This document shows, piece by piece, positions 36,416-45,739 of a stretch of 64,000 nucleotides of DNA. Position 1 is the stretch's first letter. Each line of letters begins with the position of its first letter. Origin of the DNA: Sinorhizobium sp. B11 (lineage in GTDB: Bacteria; Pseudomonadota; Alphaproteobacteria; Rhizobiales; Rhizobiaceae); NCBI GenBank assembly GCA_039725955.1, contig CP091033.1, positions 992,001 to 1,056,000 of the forward strand, in the 5' to 3' direction. The notes under the pieces were generated by a model. That model searched no databases. It saw only the letters and a list, made by a program, of their open reading frames with translations, and had not been told where the DNA came from. Both the position numbers and the translations under genes were made by a program.

Positions 36416-38191
36416 TCATTGCCCTGAGGCAGCAGGGCGATGACTTTCAATCTCCTCCCGTAACTGAGCGAACGCTTCCGCGCGCGCTAAAACCGATTGA
36501 GCACGATTATCTTCGAGGGCGGCCAGCACGGTTTCGAAGGCCGTGCTGTCGCCGACCTCCAGGAGTCTTTGATATGTGACGCCCGCGTCGCCCGCTACAA
36601 TTGATCGGGTGACACTCATCGTCTTTTGCATGCGGACGCCGATCTTAATCGGGATATGCAGATCGCCGATTTTTCTGCACTCAACACTGATGTTGTAATC
36701 CTTGAATGGTCTTCCGCCAGTCAAGATCCCACGGTTCCGAAATTTCTCTACTTGTTGGGAGTACAACCAATAGCGTCCGGGTTCCAGCCATAGGCCGTGG
36801 TCAGTGACTGCTTCGATCTTGTACGATCCCATTTCATCCGATGCATTTGATTCGAGCCATTTCAGCGCGTTGTCGATATCTTTCCTTGGAAGGGAAATGT
36901 GTATCGAGTCGATGTTGCTGTAGCAGATCAAGGCATCTGGAAACCGTGAGCAGATCGCCTCCATCATCTCCAGCACCATCACCCGTCCTCTTGCAACGAT
37001 GCGCTGGTTGAAGAAGAAGCACGTAGATTGGTCAAACAGATTGGGGCTGGTAACGACCGTCCCGGCGGCGTCGGTGAAACTGGATATTCGACCGCGGTGC
37101 TCCAGCCAGCTATCGATGGAAGCTTCCGGCTCGTCCGAGGCTGGAACAATGCCGTATATCGATCTCAGAAACTCAAAGGCTCGGTTACGGCTGCTGAACG
37201 AGGATCGTAACGACGACGGTCGGCTCGCGCACGACGACAGCAAGGTCGATAGGAATTTCTCGCGATCGGCCAGCGTCTTGTTGCCCTGGGCGCGAAAGTT
37301 CTTCCTTCGGGCGAAGGAGCGAATGGCCTCCTTTGCCAAGGGATGTCTGATTTCGTGATCGGACACGACCGCATGAGTGACGTGGATGGTGTCGAAATGG
37401 CGGCGGTAGTATTCGAGCTCAAACTCGTTGAGATCGACCTCGACGGCTTCGTCCAGCGATGCGCCGAGATATCGGCCGGAGCAAAAGCTGCGGAACGGGT
37501 TATGCCGCCGGATGAAGTCGGTGTTGGGATGGCTGAGAAGGCAACGGTAGAGGCCCGTCTTCAGTGTATCGCCAAGCGCCAGCGGCCGGTTCCACGCGAT
37601 TATCTCCAGTGAGGACGGCTTAGGGAACGAGTGCTGCATGCAGGCGGAGTACATGGCGTTGAAGTCGATCGCCAATACGGCCCGGTCATCACGCTTTTCC
37701 TCAAGGACGAAAACATCTTGGATAGGCAAGTGCCAAGCCGAATAAAAACAGACATCGAGATTGTTCTTCCGACGGACGGCATTGCAGATCGTATTCCACT
37801 TATCGTCGCAGAATTCGGCGGCAGAGATGAAATGGCGCCGATAGCGTCGGACTACCGCCCCTACCCTGTCAAAGCTGATCTTTGAATTGCTAATGAATGG
37901 ATGGGGCGGAAGCCACGGGTAGATCGCCTCGAGCACAATCGGCGGACGACGGCCCGGATTGGCCAGCGCAATAAGATCCGCCTCCCTCTTCGTCAGTACG
38001 GCCGGGAGGGTATTGGGATCGGCCCGATAGTTCTCGATTGGATATGTTCCTCCGACATCTGTTATCGATGCGCCGTCGGAGGCCAGCAGGAAAGGCTCCC
38101 GTCTCGTGCGACCCTTCTGTTTGCGGAGGAGTGACGTTCGGATTTCGCTCGGAAGTTCGGGCGACGCGTGGAAGCGAAAACTGCGGCTCAT
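36416..38191 (-). CDS. Family-B DNA polymerase-like protein (protein-primed type)
   Basis: 591 residues with palm motifs of family-B polymerases. Motif A is AVLAIDFNAMYSACMQ (Asp-176), followed by FPKP. Motif B is reduced to LRSIYG (344-347): SxYG is kept, but the usual Lys and Asn of KxxxNSxYG read Phe-339 or neighbour and Arg-343. An intervening helix reads FFFNQRIVARGRVMVLEMM. Motif C is ICYSNIDSIHISL, where phi29-like enzymes have YCDTDSIHL, so the first Asp is Asn-426 and Asp-428 is kept. A KxY-like EPGRYWLYSQ then FRNRGI follows. The first 170 residues show no clear proofreading-exonuclease motif. It starts four bases after the 316-aa gene upstream. Role unknown: replication, defence or a dead paralogue are all possible. 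Confidence 0.75.
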   Translation of the reverse strand: MSRSFRFHASPELPSEIRTSLLRKQKGRTRREPFLLASDGASITDVGGTYPIENYRADPNTLPAVLTKREADLIALANPGRRPPIVLEAIYPWLPPHPFISNSKISFDRVGAVVRRYRRHFISAAEFCDDKWNTICNAVRRKNNLDVCFYSAWHLPIQDVFVLEEKRDDRAVLAIDFNAMYSACMQHSFPKPSSLEIIAWNRPLALGDTLKTGLYRCLLSHPNTDFIRRHNPFRSFCSGRYLGASLDEAVEVDLNEFELEYYRRHFDTIHVTHAVVSDHEIRHPLAKEAIRSFARRKNFRAQGNKTLADREKFLSTLLSSCASRPSSLRSSFSSRNRAFEFLRSIYGIVPASDEPEASIDSWLEHRGRISSFTDAAGTVVTSPNLFDQSTCFFFNQRIVARGRVMVLEMMEAICSRFPDALICYSNIDSIHISLPRKDIDNALKWLESNASDEMGSYKIEAVTDHGLWLEPGRYWLYSQQVEKFRNRGILTGGRPFKDYNISVECRKIGDLHIPIKIGVRMQKTMSVTRSIVAGDAGVTYQRLLEVGDSTAFETVLAALEDNRAQSVLARAEAFAQLREEIESHRPAASGQ

Positions 38192-38195
38192 CAGA

Positions 38196-39146
38196 TTAGC
38201 CTTTGTTTCGGGCTTCGCGCCTCATCAGGAGGATGCCGCAGCGAGCGAGGGCTAGTTCGTTGAGGAGAATTGATCGATCTGGAACGTCCGTCGTAATTGA
38301 TTCATGGCGCAATGCGCGATCGATCGTGTGTCGGACAGAAAATGGAAAGAGGTATGTTAGCGGGTGAAGGTGCCGCAGGGGCCAGTTCTTGATATGCCCC
38401 TTGCCGGGTTGTGAGCGGCCTGTATCCTGCTCGGGAAGGTGCGACCGGGCTGTCTCATAAAGCTTTTCGAGAGACCGGAGTTCTTCCAGCGATCCCACGC
38501 CTATCTCAACGATCGAATAGTGAAGGCGCGCGAGCGATAGGATCGCGCGCGTGCTATCCCTGCTAAGGGCCGCGGCTCCCGGATTTCCAGGAGAGTCTGC
38601 GAGCGTATGGATGGCGGTCCGCAGGATACCAGTCCTGTCATAGGCGACTAAGAAAGGTTTGCTTCCCGCCTCTTTCAGCACTGAGGCCAACCATACCCTT
38701 TGCGCGGTATTCACCTTGACGCCTTCGCCACTTAGGTACTGTTCGAGCAACGCCCGAAGCCCGTGGGTGAGCGTGGCCGTGATGGCAGACGAGTAGGGAA
38801 GGTCTTCCCACTTGGAGTAGCGACTGATGGCATAGGCTTTCCCCATAGAGAGGAGCGACTTGAGAAACGGCCTTTCGGTGTCCGGCCACTGATGTTCTCC
38901 AGAGAGCGCCGTGTCCGCCTCGTGAAGCGCCCAGCGCCATTCTGCCGGCGAGACGCCTCTAGCGTTGAGGATACGCGCGCCTATCGATTTAAGCGAAAGA
39001 AGCTTTACGTCTCCGATCGCTTCGAGTTCCTCGTTGAGGAGGCGTTCTTCCTCCTCCCGTTCATTGGCGGCTTGTATTGCGCTCGGGCTGACGTAACCAT
39101 CAACGTCGCTCACCCAAAAACTGTCACTGTCAAAACTTTGACTCAT
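38196..39146 (-). CDS. Unknown protein paired with the polymerase-like gene
   Basis: 316-residue, mostly helical soluble protein without signal peptide or membrane segment. An acidic N terminus (MSQSFDSDSFWVSDVDGYVS) is followed by a Glu-rich coiled stretch (NEREEEERLLNEELEAIGD). No family is recognised. It is co-directional with the polymerase-like gene and separated from it by four bases, so they are translated from one message. In protein-primed systems the terminal protein gene precedes the polymerase gene, so this is a candidate partner, but that is inference from position only. A remote helical toroid fold cannot be excluded. Confidence 0.75.
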   Translation of the reverse strand: MSQSFDSDSFWVSDVDGYVSPSAIQAANEREEEERLLNEELEAIGDVKLLSLKSIGARILNARGVSPAEWRWALHEADTALSGEHQWPDTERPFLKSLLSMGKAYAISRYSKWEDLPYSSAITATLTHGLRALLEQYLSGEGVKVNTAQRVWLASVLKEAGSKPFLVAYDRTGILRTAIHTLADSPGNPGAAALSRDSTRAILSLARLHYSIVEIGVGSLEELRSLEKLYETARSHLPEQDTGRSQPGKGHIKNWPLRHLHPLTYLFPFSVRHTIDRALRHESITTDVPDRSILLNELALARCGILLMRREARNKG

Positions 39147-39558
39147 GCCTGAAATGTCCGCCCCATCTGCCGTCGGATTACTCTATGGCTTCAATGCGAT
39201 GGCAACAAGTGAGCGCAGGACGCAAATCCGACTTGACCACATGCCAGACCTTGCGCTTGCGACGGGCTTGCCGCGCCTGCCTGTCGTTGCGCCGAACGGG
39301 TCGCTCGGACTTTATTGCTCATTTGCAACTCAAGCCATCGAGGATCGGCGGATCAACTTGTCCTTCGGCGGGGTTTTCCAAGTAGCTCTTTGTAAACCGC
39401 CATGGGTGGGCTTCGTCTGAAAATGCCGCCGACAGTGGACGCCATCCCAAGGTGCCGCCAAACCGTACTGGGACTCTGGCGCGCGCGATTGCTATTGGCA
39501 GGAAAAGAGTCAGGGGAAACGGCTTAGAGGGAAACCGCGTCCATTCTCGGTGGAGGTG
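39147..39558. other. Upstream region of the polymerase-like cassette, no gene seen
   Basis: About 410 bases. A reverse-strand stretch reads RKVWHVVKSDLRPALTCCHR then a stop, which may be a relic of a coding sequence, but it has no start and no recognisable family. The cassette promoter should be here. Confidence 0.35.
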
Positions 39559-39956
39559 TCACAGTTTTCGAATGTAACCGTAGGCATTTCGGGAATCGAA
39601 CATGGTTGGCCAAGTGCTCCCGGACGGCAAGTCCACATTTGAAAACATAGCTGTCCCATCTTCGTCGCTAATCTGAACGGTCGATGCCTCGACGATTTGC
39701 CGGTTAGGTGTATTCATAGGGAATGTCCGTTGAACCTCCCAATGGCTACCAGTGAGATTGCATCGGGTGTAGCCAATCGGCGAGAAGATGTGAGCGATAA
39801 TCGTGCTGCCACTTCTTCGTCACGGTGCATGAACTGCACCGCTCCCCCCTTCGATGAGGTAAACATGTTCTTCGCCGGGACAGCCATCGCGAAATGGATT
39901 CCTGGTGTCGGCGTCCAAAGCTCCCATCTGTTCACGATGATTTTAGTCGTGCCCAC
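39559..39956 (-). pseudogene. Small unknown protein, apparently frameshifted
   Basis: Frame one gives WELWTPTPGIHFAMAVPAKN and FMHRDEEVAA. The next frame then gives IIAHIFSPIGYTRCNLTGSH, WEVQRTFPMNTPNRQIVEAS, TVQISDEDGTAMFSNVDLPS and a stop at 39559. Read together they make one smooth protein of about 130 residues. Alternatively these are two small genes joined by an ATGA overlap at 39714-39717. No family recognised. Confidence 0.35.
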
Positions 39957-40479
39957 TATGTCCGATACGATTTCCTCCCGTCCCCGGCATCCGTCTCTTG
40001 AGCGGAGTCGACAGAGCGATGGATGTTAATCTGGATGTTGGCGTGAAAAAACTCTCGGACTGGATTTGCACCACGGTACGGTGGGCCTCGTGCCTGCAAA
40101 GCTGCGTCGAGTCGGGAGCGAGATGCTTCGTTGAATTGAGGCCGGACGATGCGTTGAGCCGTATGGCTAGAGAGGCGTTTCCTGACGTTGAGAGCCGTAG
40201 CTTTGAGCGACTTTCAAATCCCTTGTGGGCGCGCGAGCATCGATCGCCGCACGCGCACATTAGCTGCGCTTGTCGAGAGCCGTCTTCGCCACCATCCCTA
40301 GAAGCTATAGCGACCAACCGAACGTATAGCACAGCGCTATCCTCAGTGTGATTTCGCGGAACGTTACCGAGACGTATTTTGTTCATGTCGCCTTGGACGG
40401 CGGACAACTGAAGTTTTCTCAAAGAAGCAACGAGAAGGCCTCAAATCACGGCCCTCTCTCACCCGTTGAAGGAACAATC
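39957..40479. other. Intergenic region, no gene supported
   Basis: About 520 bases between the small broken gene and the secreted protein gene. Overlapping open frames on both strands show no domain. AAGGAA just before 40480 is the ribosome binding site of the next gene. Confidence 0.4.
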
Positions 40480-40836
40480 ATGAAACACGCAATCAGCTTT
40501 GCCGCGCTCGCAGTCGTAGCTTCGGTCGCCTTTACCACAACGAGCCGCGCCGACAGCCTCACCATGAACGACGGCCCGCAGATCGAGAAGACACTTCGGA
40601 CCTTCGACAAGGCCTTCGATGTCAAGTATCTGAACGACTATCAGAACCAGAAGACGCAGCCCGATGCGGAAGACACCGCAATTCCTCGCACGAAGGAAGG
40701 CGTCCAGAACATTCGTGCGTCCATTTCCGCGAACAAGGGCCTGACTGAAAAGCTGCAGGCGAAGGGCATCGACATCGACAACGTGGTGAACGCTCAGCAG
40801 GCTGCCGACGGTTCCATGACGTTCTTCATCAAGTAG
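40480..40836 (+). CDS. Small periplasmic protein of unknown function
   Basis: 118 residues. A clear signal peptide (MKHAISFAALAVVASVAFTT, cleavage near SRA-DS) precedes a charged helical mature part with KTLRTFDKAFDVKYLNDYQN and ending DGSMTFFIK. ATG 40480 has AAGGAA upstream and begins the signal sequence; the frame is open back to 40348 but without leader character. It is monocistronic, followed at once by a strong terminator. No family is recognised. Confidence 0.75.
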   Translation: MKHAISFAALAVVASVAFTTTSRADSLTMNDGPQIEKTLRTFDKAFDVKYLNDYQNQKTQPDAEDTAIPRTKEGVQNIRASISANKGLTEKLQAKGIDIDNVVNAQQAADGSMTFFIK

Positions 40837-40842
40837 GTGTCG

Positions 40843-40885
40843 GACTGGTCCGACCTGATCCTCCCCAGGTCGGACCAGTCTCTTT
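40843..40885 (+). terminator. Rho-independent terminator
   Basis: A 14-bp perfect stem (GACTGGTCCGACCT / AGGTCGGACCAGTC) with a 10-base loop, followed by TCTTTT, seven bases after the secreted-protein stop codon. This is the clearest intrinsic terminator in the window. Confidence 0.85.
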
Positions 40886-41944
40886 TGAGGCAGGAAGTGT
40901 GGGTCCACCCTTCGCCGCCCTGCAACGAACTATCAGATCTCCATCCATCTGCCGGTGCGCCTCGTCCTGCCATTCGAGAAAGTCCCAGATCTGATCAGCA
41001 GTGCTAGGGACTACCGACGTTCGCGGGACGGCTCGTCCGCATCGGCAACAGCACCCCACCAATTTGCGGGAGCCTTGCATACATCAAGCCCCTGCTAGTC
41101 CGACGACACCGCGTCGACTTGTAAATCGCATGGGCTGGACGCGGCGACCAGCACGGCAGGCCGCCAAGCTTTCAACAGAGTTCGCACGCACGCGCAACCA
41201 TTTCGTTCCGGGCCATTAAACCATGGCTGTGTCGGATCAAGTCGGCTGCCCAGCCTCCGATGACGACACAAGGCGTCATTGTATTGCCGGTCGTGATCCG
41301 CGGCATGATGGAGGACTCGGCGATGCGAAGTCCTATAATGCCATATGCGTTGAGCTCATTGTCGACTGCCGAAACCCGACGAGTCTCATCTTAGCGGTGC
41401 AGGACCTGTCGATAGGTGACGGCGGACCGCCGTATAAAGTTAAGCATCTTAGTCTATCGCGCCTGCAACCATTGGTCTGAGGCCATCGCCGTTCCCGATT
41501 GCTGGACACAGCTCCAATGCGTTCAAGGCGCAGCTATGTCTTCAGGCTCACTGAGTGCGCTCTGTTCGATCGAGATGGCAACCTATATCGGAGTCCGCCA
41601 GCCTAACGCGGCCACGGCTTTTTTGGTGCAAGACCATTCAACATCGTCCAGCCATCCAGCGGATATTCAACACCGGCCTCTAACGTGCGGCTTTACTATC
41701 GCAGCCTTACTGCGATCCTATGCGTGGTGATCACGAGGCCCGCCCACGGCGCTGATCGCGAGTAGGCGTGAATTCAAAAGATGCTTCTCCGAATGCCATT
41801 ATCGACTACGATTTACTGGAGTGAACGTCAGGCTGCGGAAGGGCGTCCGAGCGTGTGTGGCCTAACCATGCGTGTGACCTCGGCTGGCACCACTAAGACC
41901 GCCATCTGGTCTGCCGCTCGAACGGCGCAAAGTGATTACCCTGA
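40886..41944. other. 1.06-kb region without a supported gene
   Basis: Both strands hold only short frames. A minus-strand piece reads ADQIWDFLEWQDEAHRQMDG and looks protein-like, but it has no start that I can defend and no family. I see no repeats, RNA or IS ends. Probably decayed DNA. Confidence 0.45.
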
Positions 41945-42574
41945 TCAACCCGCTGTGTCTTTAGCGAACAATCTAAGCCGTTCCGTAATCTTAACGAGTT
42001 CCGCCACTGAACTGCTCCGCATTTTATGCATCACACGGCTGCGGTGAATTTGAAAGGTCACTTCGCTGATGCCCAATTGGGCGGCGGCTTGCTTATTTAA
42101 CAACCCCCCGACTATCAGCGGCAATACATCACGTTCACGTGGAGTGAGCGCCGCAAGCCGCTCTCGCAGATCAGAGAGCGCAGCAGCCTCCTTTCGCCTC
42201 GCGTGATCTTGCTCCAAAGCCGCGTTGATAGACGTAAGCAGATCAGATTTGTCAAAAGGTTTCGTCAGAAAATTGACAGCACCCCGTTTGATGGCCTGAA
42301 CTGTCCGCGGTATATCGCCATGACCCGTGATGAATACGATTGGGGGCTGCGCATCACGGTCGACCTGCATCTGAAACTCAAGGCCGCTGATCTGTGGGAG
42401 TTCGATATCCAAGACCAGACAAGAAGGTGCGTCAGGCCGGGCGAATGCCGAGTATTCGACAATCGAACCGAACGCATATGCTTTGACGCCCTTGGCTTCT
42501 AGAAGGTCGCAGATTGCCGTACGCATACGATCATCGTCGTCAACGATATAGACAATGCAATTGTCGTAAATCAT
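41945..42574 (-). CDS. FixJ-family two-component response regulator
   Basis: 209 residues. Receiver: CIVYIVDDDDRMRTAICDLL, phospho-acceptor Asp in CLVLDIELPQISGLEF, VFITGHGDIPRTVQAIKRGA and Lys in FLTKPFDKSD. LuxR-type HTH: LTPRERDVLPLIVGGLLNKQ and LGISEVTFQIHRSRVMHKM. It is a third FixJ-like regulator in the window, but here no kinase is adjacent. Confidence 0.9.
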   Translation of the reverse strand: MIYDNCIVYIVDDDDRMRTAICDLLEAKGVKAYAFGSIVEYSAFARPDAPSCLVLDIELPQISGLEFQMQVDRDAQPPIVFITGHGDIPRTVQAIKRGAVNFLTKPFDKSDLLTSINAALEQDHARRKEAAALSDLRERLAALTPRERDVLPLIVGGLLNKQAAAQLGISEVTFQIHRSRVMHKMRSSSVAELVKITERLRLFAKDTAG

Positions 42575-42872
42575 CTCTCGACACCAGCGCGCGCCAACGG
42601 GAGATCACACCTGAAGTCCGCTTTCGACCCCGTCACGCTAAACCACAACCCCACTGCACCTTCGCTCAAACATCCAGGCACCACTCTTTTGGCGCTGCCG
42701 GCTTAGATTTCAATAGCACATGCTGTTGGATTCGGGAATGGTCATACCCATGGCCCGAGCTTCATAACGATAATCTATTATAGATGAGCCTTCGTCCTAG
42801 CTGTTATAAGCGGACAATCAAAACGCGCGTCGACTAATCGAAAACGCGCGAGCCAGGATATAGGAGTAGAGA

Positions 42873-43250
42873 ATGACCTATCTCGTGTATCTGATTGCCC
42901 TTATACGCCCAATGATTGTGGTTGTCACTTTATTTGACATCGGTTTTGCTTTTTTGCGCGCATGCGTGAACACAATGTTTCCTGTCCGTTTGGCTGCCAA
43001 GTTATACGGTCGTCAGCTGAGGCGCAGTTATTGCGGTCACCACCGCGTCACCTTGTTCTTCGACGCGCATTCTGCGCCAGGCTGGTATCCAGGTTTTATG
43101 CAGAGCGCTTGCCTGACAGCAGCCAGCCATTGGCTCCTAGGATCACCATTGACTGGTAAGCTCTTCCCGCGCGGTTCCGATCGAATATTTTGTGGTCCCA
43201 CGCCACGAATTCCCAGAGTTCCGTGGCCAAGCTCCGCGACCATGCAATGA
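42873..43250 (+). CDS. Possible small membrane protein
   Basis: 125-residue frame with a good ribosome binding site (AGGAG shortly before ATG 42873) and a hydrophobic N terminus (TYLVYLIALIRPMIVVVTLF). The rest is rich in Arg, Pro and Ser and does not look like a folded domain. It ends 11 bases before the regulator start. It may be a leader or a chance frame. Confidence 0.3.
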   Translation: MTYLVYLIALIRPMIVVVTLFDIGFAFLRACVNTMFPVRLAAKLYGRQLRRSYCGHHRVTLFFDAHSAPGWYPGFMQSACLTAASHWLLGSPLTGKLFPRGSDRIFCGPTPRIPRVPWPSSATMQ

Positions 43251-43261
43251 GGAGTACTCAA

Positions 43262-44923
43262 ATGGCAACGGTTCGGACTTTGAATACCATGGCCGCGCGT
43301 TTTAATGATGGTCCTGCCACTAGTGCTGAGACGGTGCAACCCGCTCGGCCGCATGAGAGCCTTGTTGATTCCGATGACGTCTTGTTGTTCGGCCCGTTCC
43401 GCATGTCGGTGGGAGGCCGGTGGCTCCGCAGGGGAAACGCCGATTTGGCCTTGAGCAGCCGGGCGTTTGACATCCTGATCGCGCTCGTCAGTAGAGCTGG
43501 CACGATTGTAGGTGCGCGAGAGCTTTTCGAGATTGTCTGGCCTGACGTCGTGGTGGAGGCTTCAAACCTTCGAGTCCATATCGTTGCCCTTAGGAAGGTT
43601 TTAGGCGACGGTGTAGACGGCGTTCGATTTGTTATTAACGTACCGGGGCGTGGCTACATGTTTGCCTGCCCCGTTCGTAGAGAATCCCAAAGTGTCACTA
43701 GCGCGAATCCGCGGCCGCAACAAAGGCTTCCGACGGTTCCCCAGCTTTTGTATGGTCGAAGCGAGACGCTCGAGAAACTACCCGCGATGATCCTGTCCAA
43801 AAGATTTGTCTCCGTGATTGGTCCCGCCGGAGTTGGAAAGACCACGGTCTCGTTGGCGGCGGCCGACGCACTGAGTTCTCAGTTCGGAAGTGACGGCGTT
43901 TGCTTCCTCGACCTATCACTCCATAGTGATCCGACGTTCGCTCTCGCTGCTTTGTTATCCATTGCCCCGTGCCCGTTCGATCTTTCCAACACCCAGAGTG
44001 CAATCACAAGGTGTCTGTCGGACAAGCGAGTTCTTCTGTTTCTTGATAACTGCGAGCATGTCATCGATTCTCTCGCGCCGCTTGTCGCTCGGATATTCAG
44101 GGAAGCGCCATCCGTGCACTTGTTGGTCACTAGTCGCGAAGTACTTCGAGCGGAAGGTGAACACGTCGAGTTTCTTTCCCCGCTGAGTCATGCAACCTCC
44201 TCCACGGAATACCGGAGGCCATCTCCCGCGGTTGAGCTATTCATGGAACGTGCTGCAGCGAGTGGATGGATTTCATCGGTTGACGAAACTGAGACCGCAT
44301 CCGCGATGGAGATCTGCCGCCGACTTGATGGTCTTCCCATCGCAATTGAACTTGTCGCTAGTCACGTAAGCACTCTTGGGATGCTTGGCTTAACCGAAAT
44401 AATCGAGCAGGATGAATTTTTGACACTTAGGGGGAGGCGTAGTGCCTGTTCGCGGCATCAAACCCTCGAAGCTCTTCTCGACTGGAGCTTCGACCTACTT
44501 TCTGACGAGGAACAGCGGTTTCTATTGAAGTTGTCCAAGTTCGCGGGTGCCTTTACCCTCGAGGCTGTACGGAGCTTGTACGCGCAGCCCGAAAGTGAAG
44601 GGGTGCGAACTGCGAGGCTGCTAGCAAGCTTAGCCGACAAATCGCTTCTTCAGGTTTCTCGCTCGTCCACAACCTCGTACTACAAGCTTCTGCATATCTT
44701 GAGGGTCTATTGCGCCCGGAGGGCTTCGAAGCCCCACGATTGTCGCTTGCGGATCGTTAAGAATACAGCAGAACGCGAAGTAGGATCACCGGATCATCTC
44801 AACGCCATCGCGACTGTCCCGTTCGGGCAGGCGAAGCCGAACGATATTTGCAGCGAGCTTAGCGCCTTGCAACCTATCACAGGCCAAAATCAATTCGGCG
44901 CATTATCGGACCAACAGGCGTGA
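43262..44923 (+). CDS. Winged-helix/NB-ARC-type ATPase regulator, C-terminally truncated
   Basis: 553 residues. Residues 40-138 are an OmpR-type DNA-binding wing (FGPFRMSVGGRWL, SRAFDILIALVSRAGTIVGA, INVPGRGYMFACPV). An AAA/NB-ARC-like ATPase follows with Walker A GPAGVGKTT (187-195), Walker B KRVLLFLDNCEHV and VTSREVLRAEGE. Family members are usually 900 or more residues with a TPR tail. Here the similarity fades after LLHILRVYCARRASKPHD and stops soon afterwards. The start is ATG 43262 with GAGGAG upstream. It converges on fetB with a 21-base overlap. Whether the short form works is unknown. Confidence 0.82.
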   Translation: MATVRTLNTMAARFNDGPATSAETVQPARPHESLVDSDDVLLFGPFRMSVGGRWLRRGNADLALSSRAFDILIALVSRAGTIVGARELFEIVWPDVVVEASNLRVHIVALRKVLGDGVDGVRFVINVPGRGYMFACPVRRESQSVTSANPRPQQRLPTVPQLLYGRSETLEKLPAMILSKRFVSVIGPAGVGKTTVSLAAADALSSQFGSDGVCFLDLSLHSDPTFALAALLSIAPCPFDLSNTQSAITRCLSDKRVLLFLDNCEHVIDSLAPLVARIFREAPSVHLLVTSREVLRAEGEHVEFLSPLSHATSSTEYRRPSPAVELFMERAAASGWISSVDETETASAMEICRRLDGLPIAIELVASHVSTLGMLGLTEIIEQDEFLTLRGRRSACSRHQTLEALLDWSFDLLSDEEQRFLLKLSKFAGAFTLEAVRSLYAQPESEGVRTARLLASLADKSLLQVSRSSTTSYYKLLHILRVYCARRASKPHDCRLRIVKNTAEREVGSPDHLNAIATVPFGQAKPNDICSELSALQPITGQNQFGALSDQQA

Positions 44924-45739
44924 GAAAACATTCTCGCGCTTCTTCGATGCCATGGAGCCACTGCGCAACGTCAGCTGGGCGGCCGAGGTGAATGCTCGCT
45001 TTTGCATTAGGGCCGCAACCCCCATTCCGGATATGCCGGATGCCACTAGGATCATTGCAACAATAACGAACTGGTAGATGCCGGCATACAGCGGACTTGC
45101 ACCCGAAACGAGCATGCCGGCCATAACTCCAGGAATCCAAACGAGGCCTAACGACTTCAACATGTCCAGGCGCGGGAGCAAACTGGAGTAGACCGAAGTC
45201 TGCACAAATGGTGACACGCTAGCCGAAGGCTGTGCACCGAGACAAAGGGCGGCTTCAATCTGACCGACATGACTCAGGATGTCAGCACGAAACCGTTCCA
45301 TCGCCTGGGCGCAAGCATTCATGCTGTTGGCAATAATCATACTGCCTACGGGCACGAGAACGGTGACATCGGCGGTCAGACACCTCGTAAGGAGCATAAA
45401 AATGATCGCTGTGCCACCACCAGCGCCGATCGAGTAAAGAGATATCTCGAATGCATATGGCAGGTCGGAAAAACGACGGCTTGCGGTGACTGCAGCCGCG
45501 ATGATCATCCCCACGAGAATAAGTGCACCGATAAGAAGTGTACCCTTAAGTATAAGACCAAGGACAACGCCGACAAATGACATTTGGAGCAAGCCTCGCA
45601 AAAGCGAGATCGACGTTTCCTTCTCGACTCTTACACCAAACCGACGACATACGAGCACAACGCCGAGGCAAAGAACGGCTGCAGCAATGGCTTGAGCAAG
45701 CCCGACAAGAACCGCGTGATCAAAGAGATCCGTGAGCAT
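44903..45739 (-). CDS. fetB: FetB/YbbM-like ABC permease (metal export type)
   Basis: 278-residue membrane protein of the UPF0014 family with about seven helices: RFGVRVEKETSISLLRGLLQ, TRCLTADVTVLVPVGSMIIA, NSMNACAQAMERFRADI. The family signature ends IPGVMAGMLVSGASPLYAGI. It pairs with the ATPase gene upstream. In enterobacteria FetAB exports iron and improves resistance to oxidative stress. ATG 45739 has AGGAGG just before it and overlaps the ATPase gene by 20 bases. Confidence 0.88.
   Translation of the reverse strand: MLTDLFDHAVLVGLAQAIAAAVLCLGVVLVCRRFGVRVEKETSISLLRGLLQMSFVGVVLGLILKGTLLIGALILVGMIIAAAVTASRRFSDLPYAFEISLYSIGAGGGTAIIFMLLTRCLTADVTVLVPVGSMIIANSMNACAQAMERFRADILSHVGQIEAALCLGAQPSASVSPFVQTSVYSSLLPRLDMLKSLGLVWIPGVMAGMLVSGASPLYAGIYQFVIVAMILVASGISGMGVAALMQKRAFTSAAQLTLRSGSMASKKRENVFSRLLVR

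Noticed and set aside
36416..38191. Reverse transcriptase (retron or DGR type) as the identity of the polymerase-like gene
   Set aside because: No YxDD box and no RT domain order. The DFNAMYS, SIYG and YSNIDSIH succession fits family-B polymerases better.
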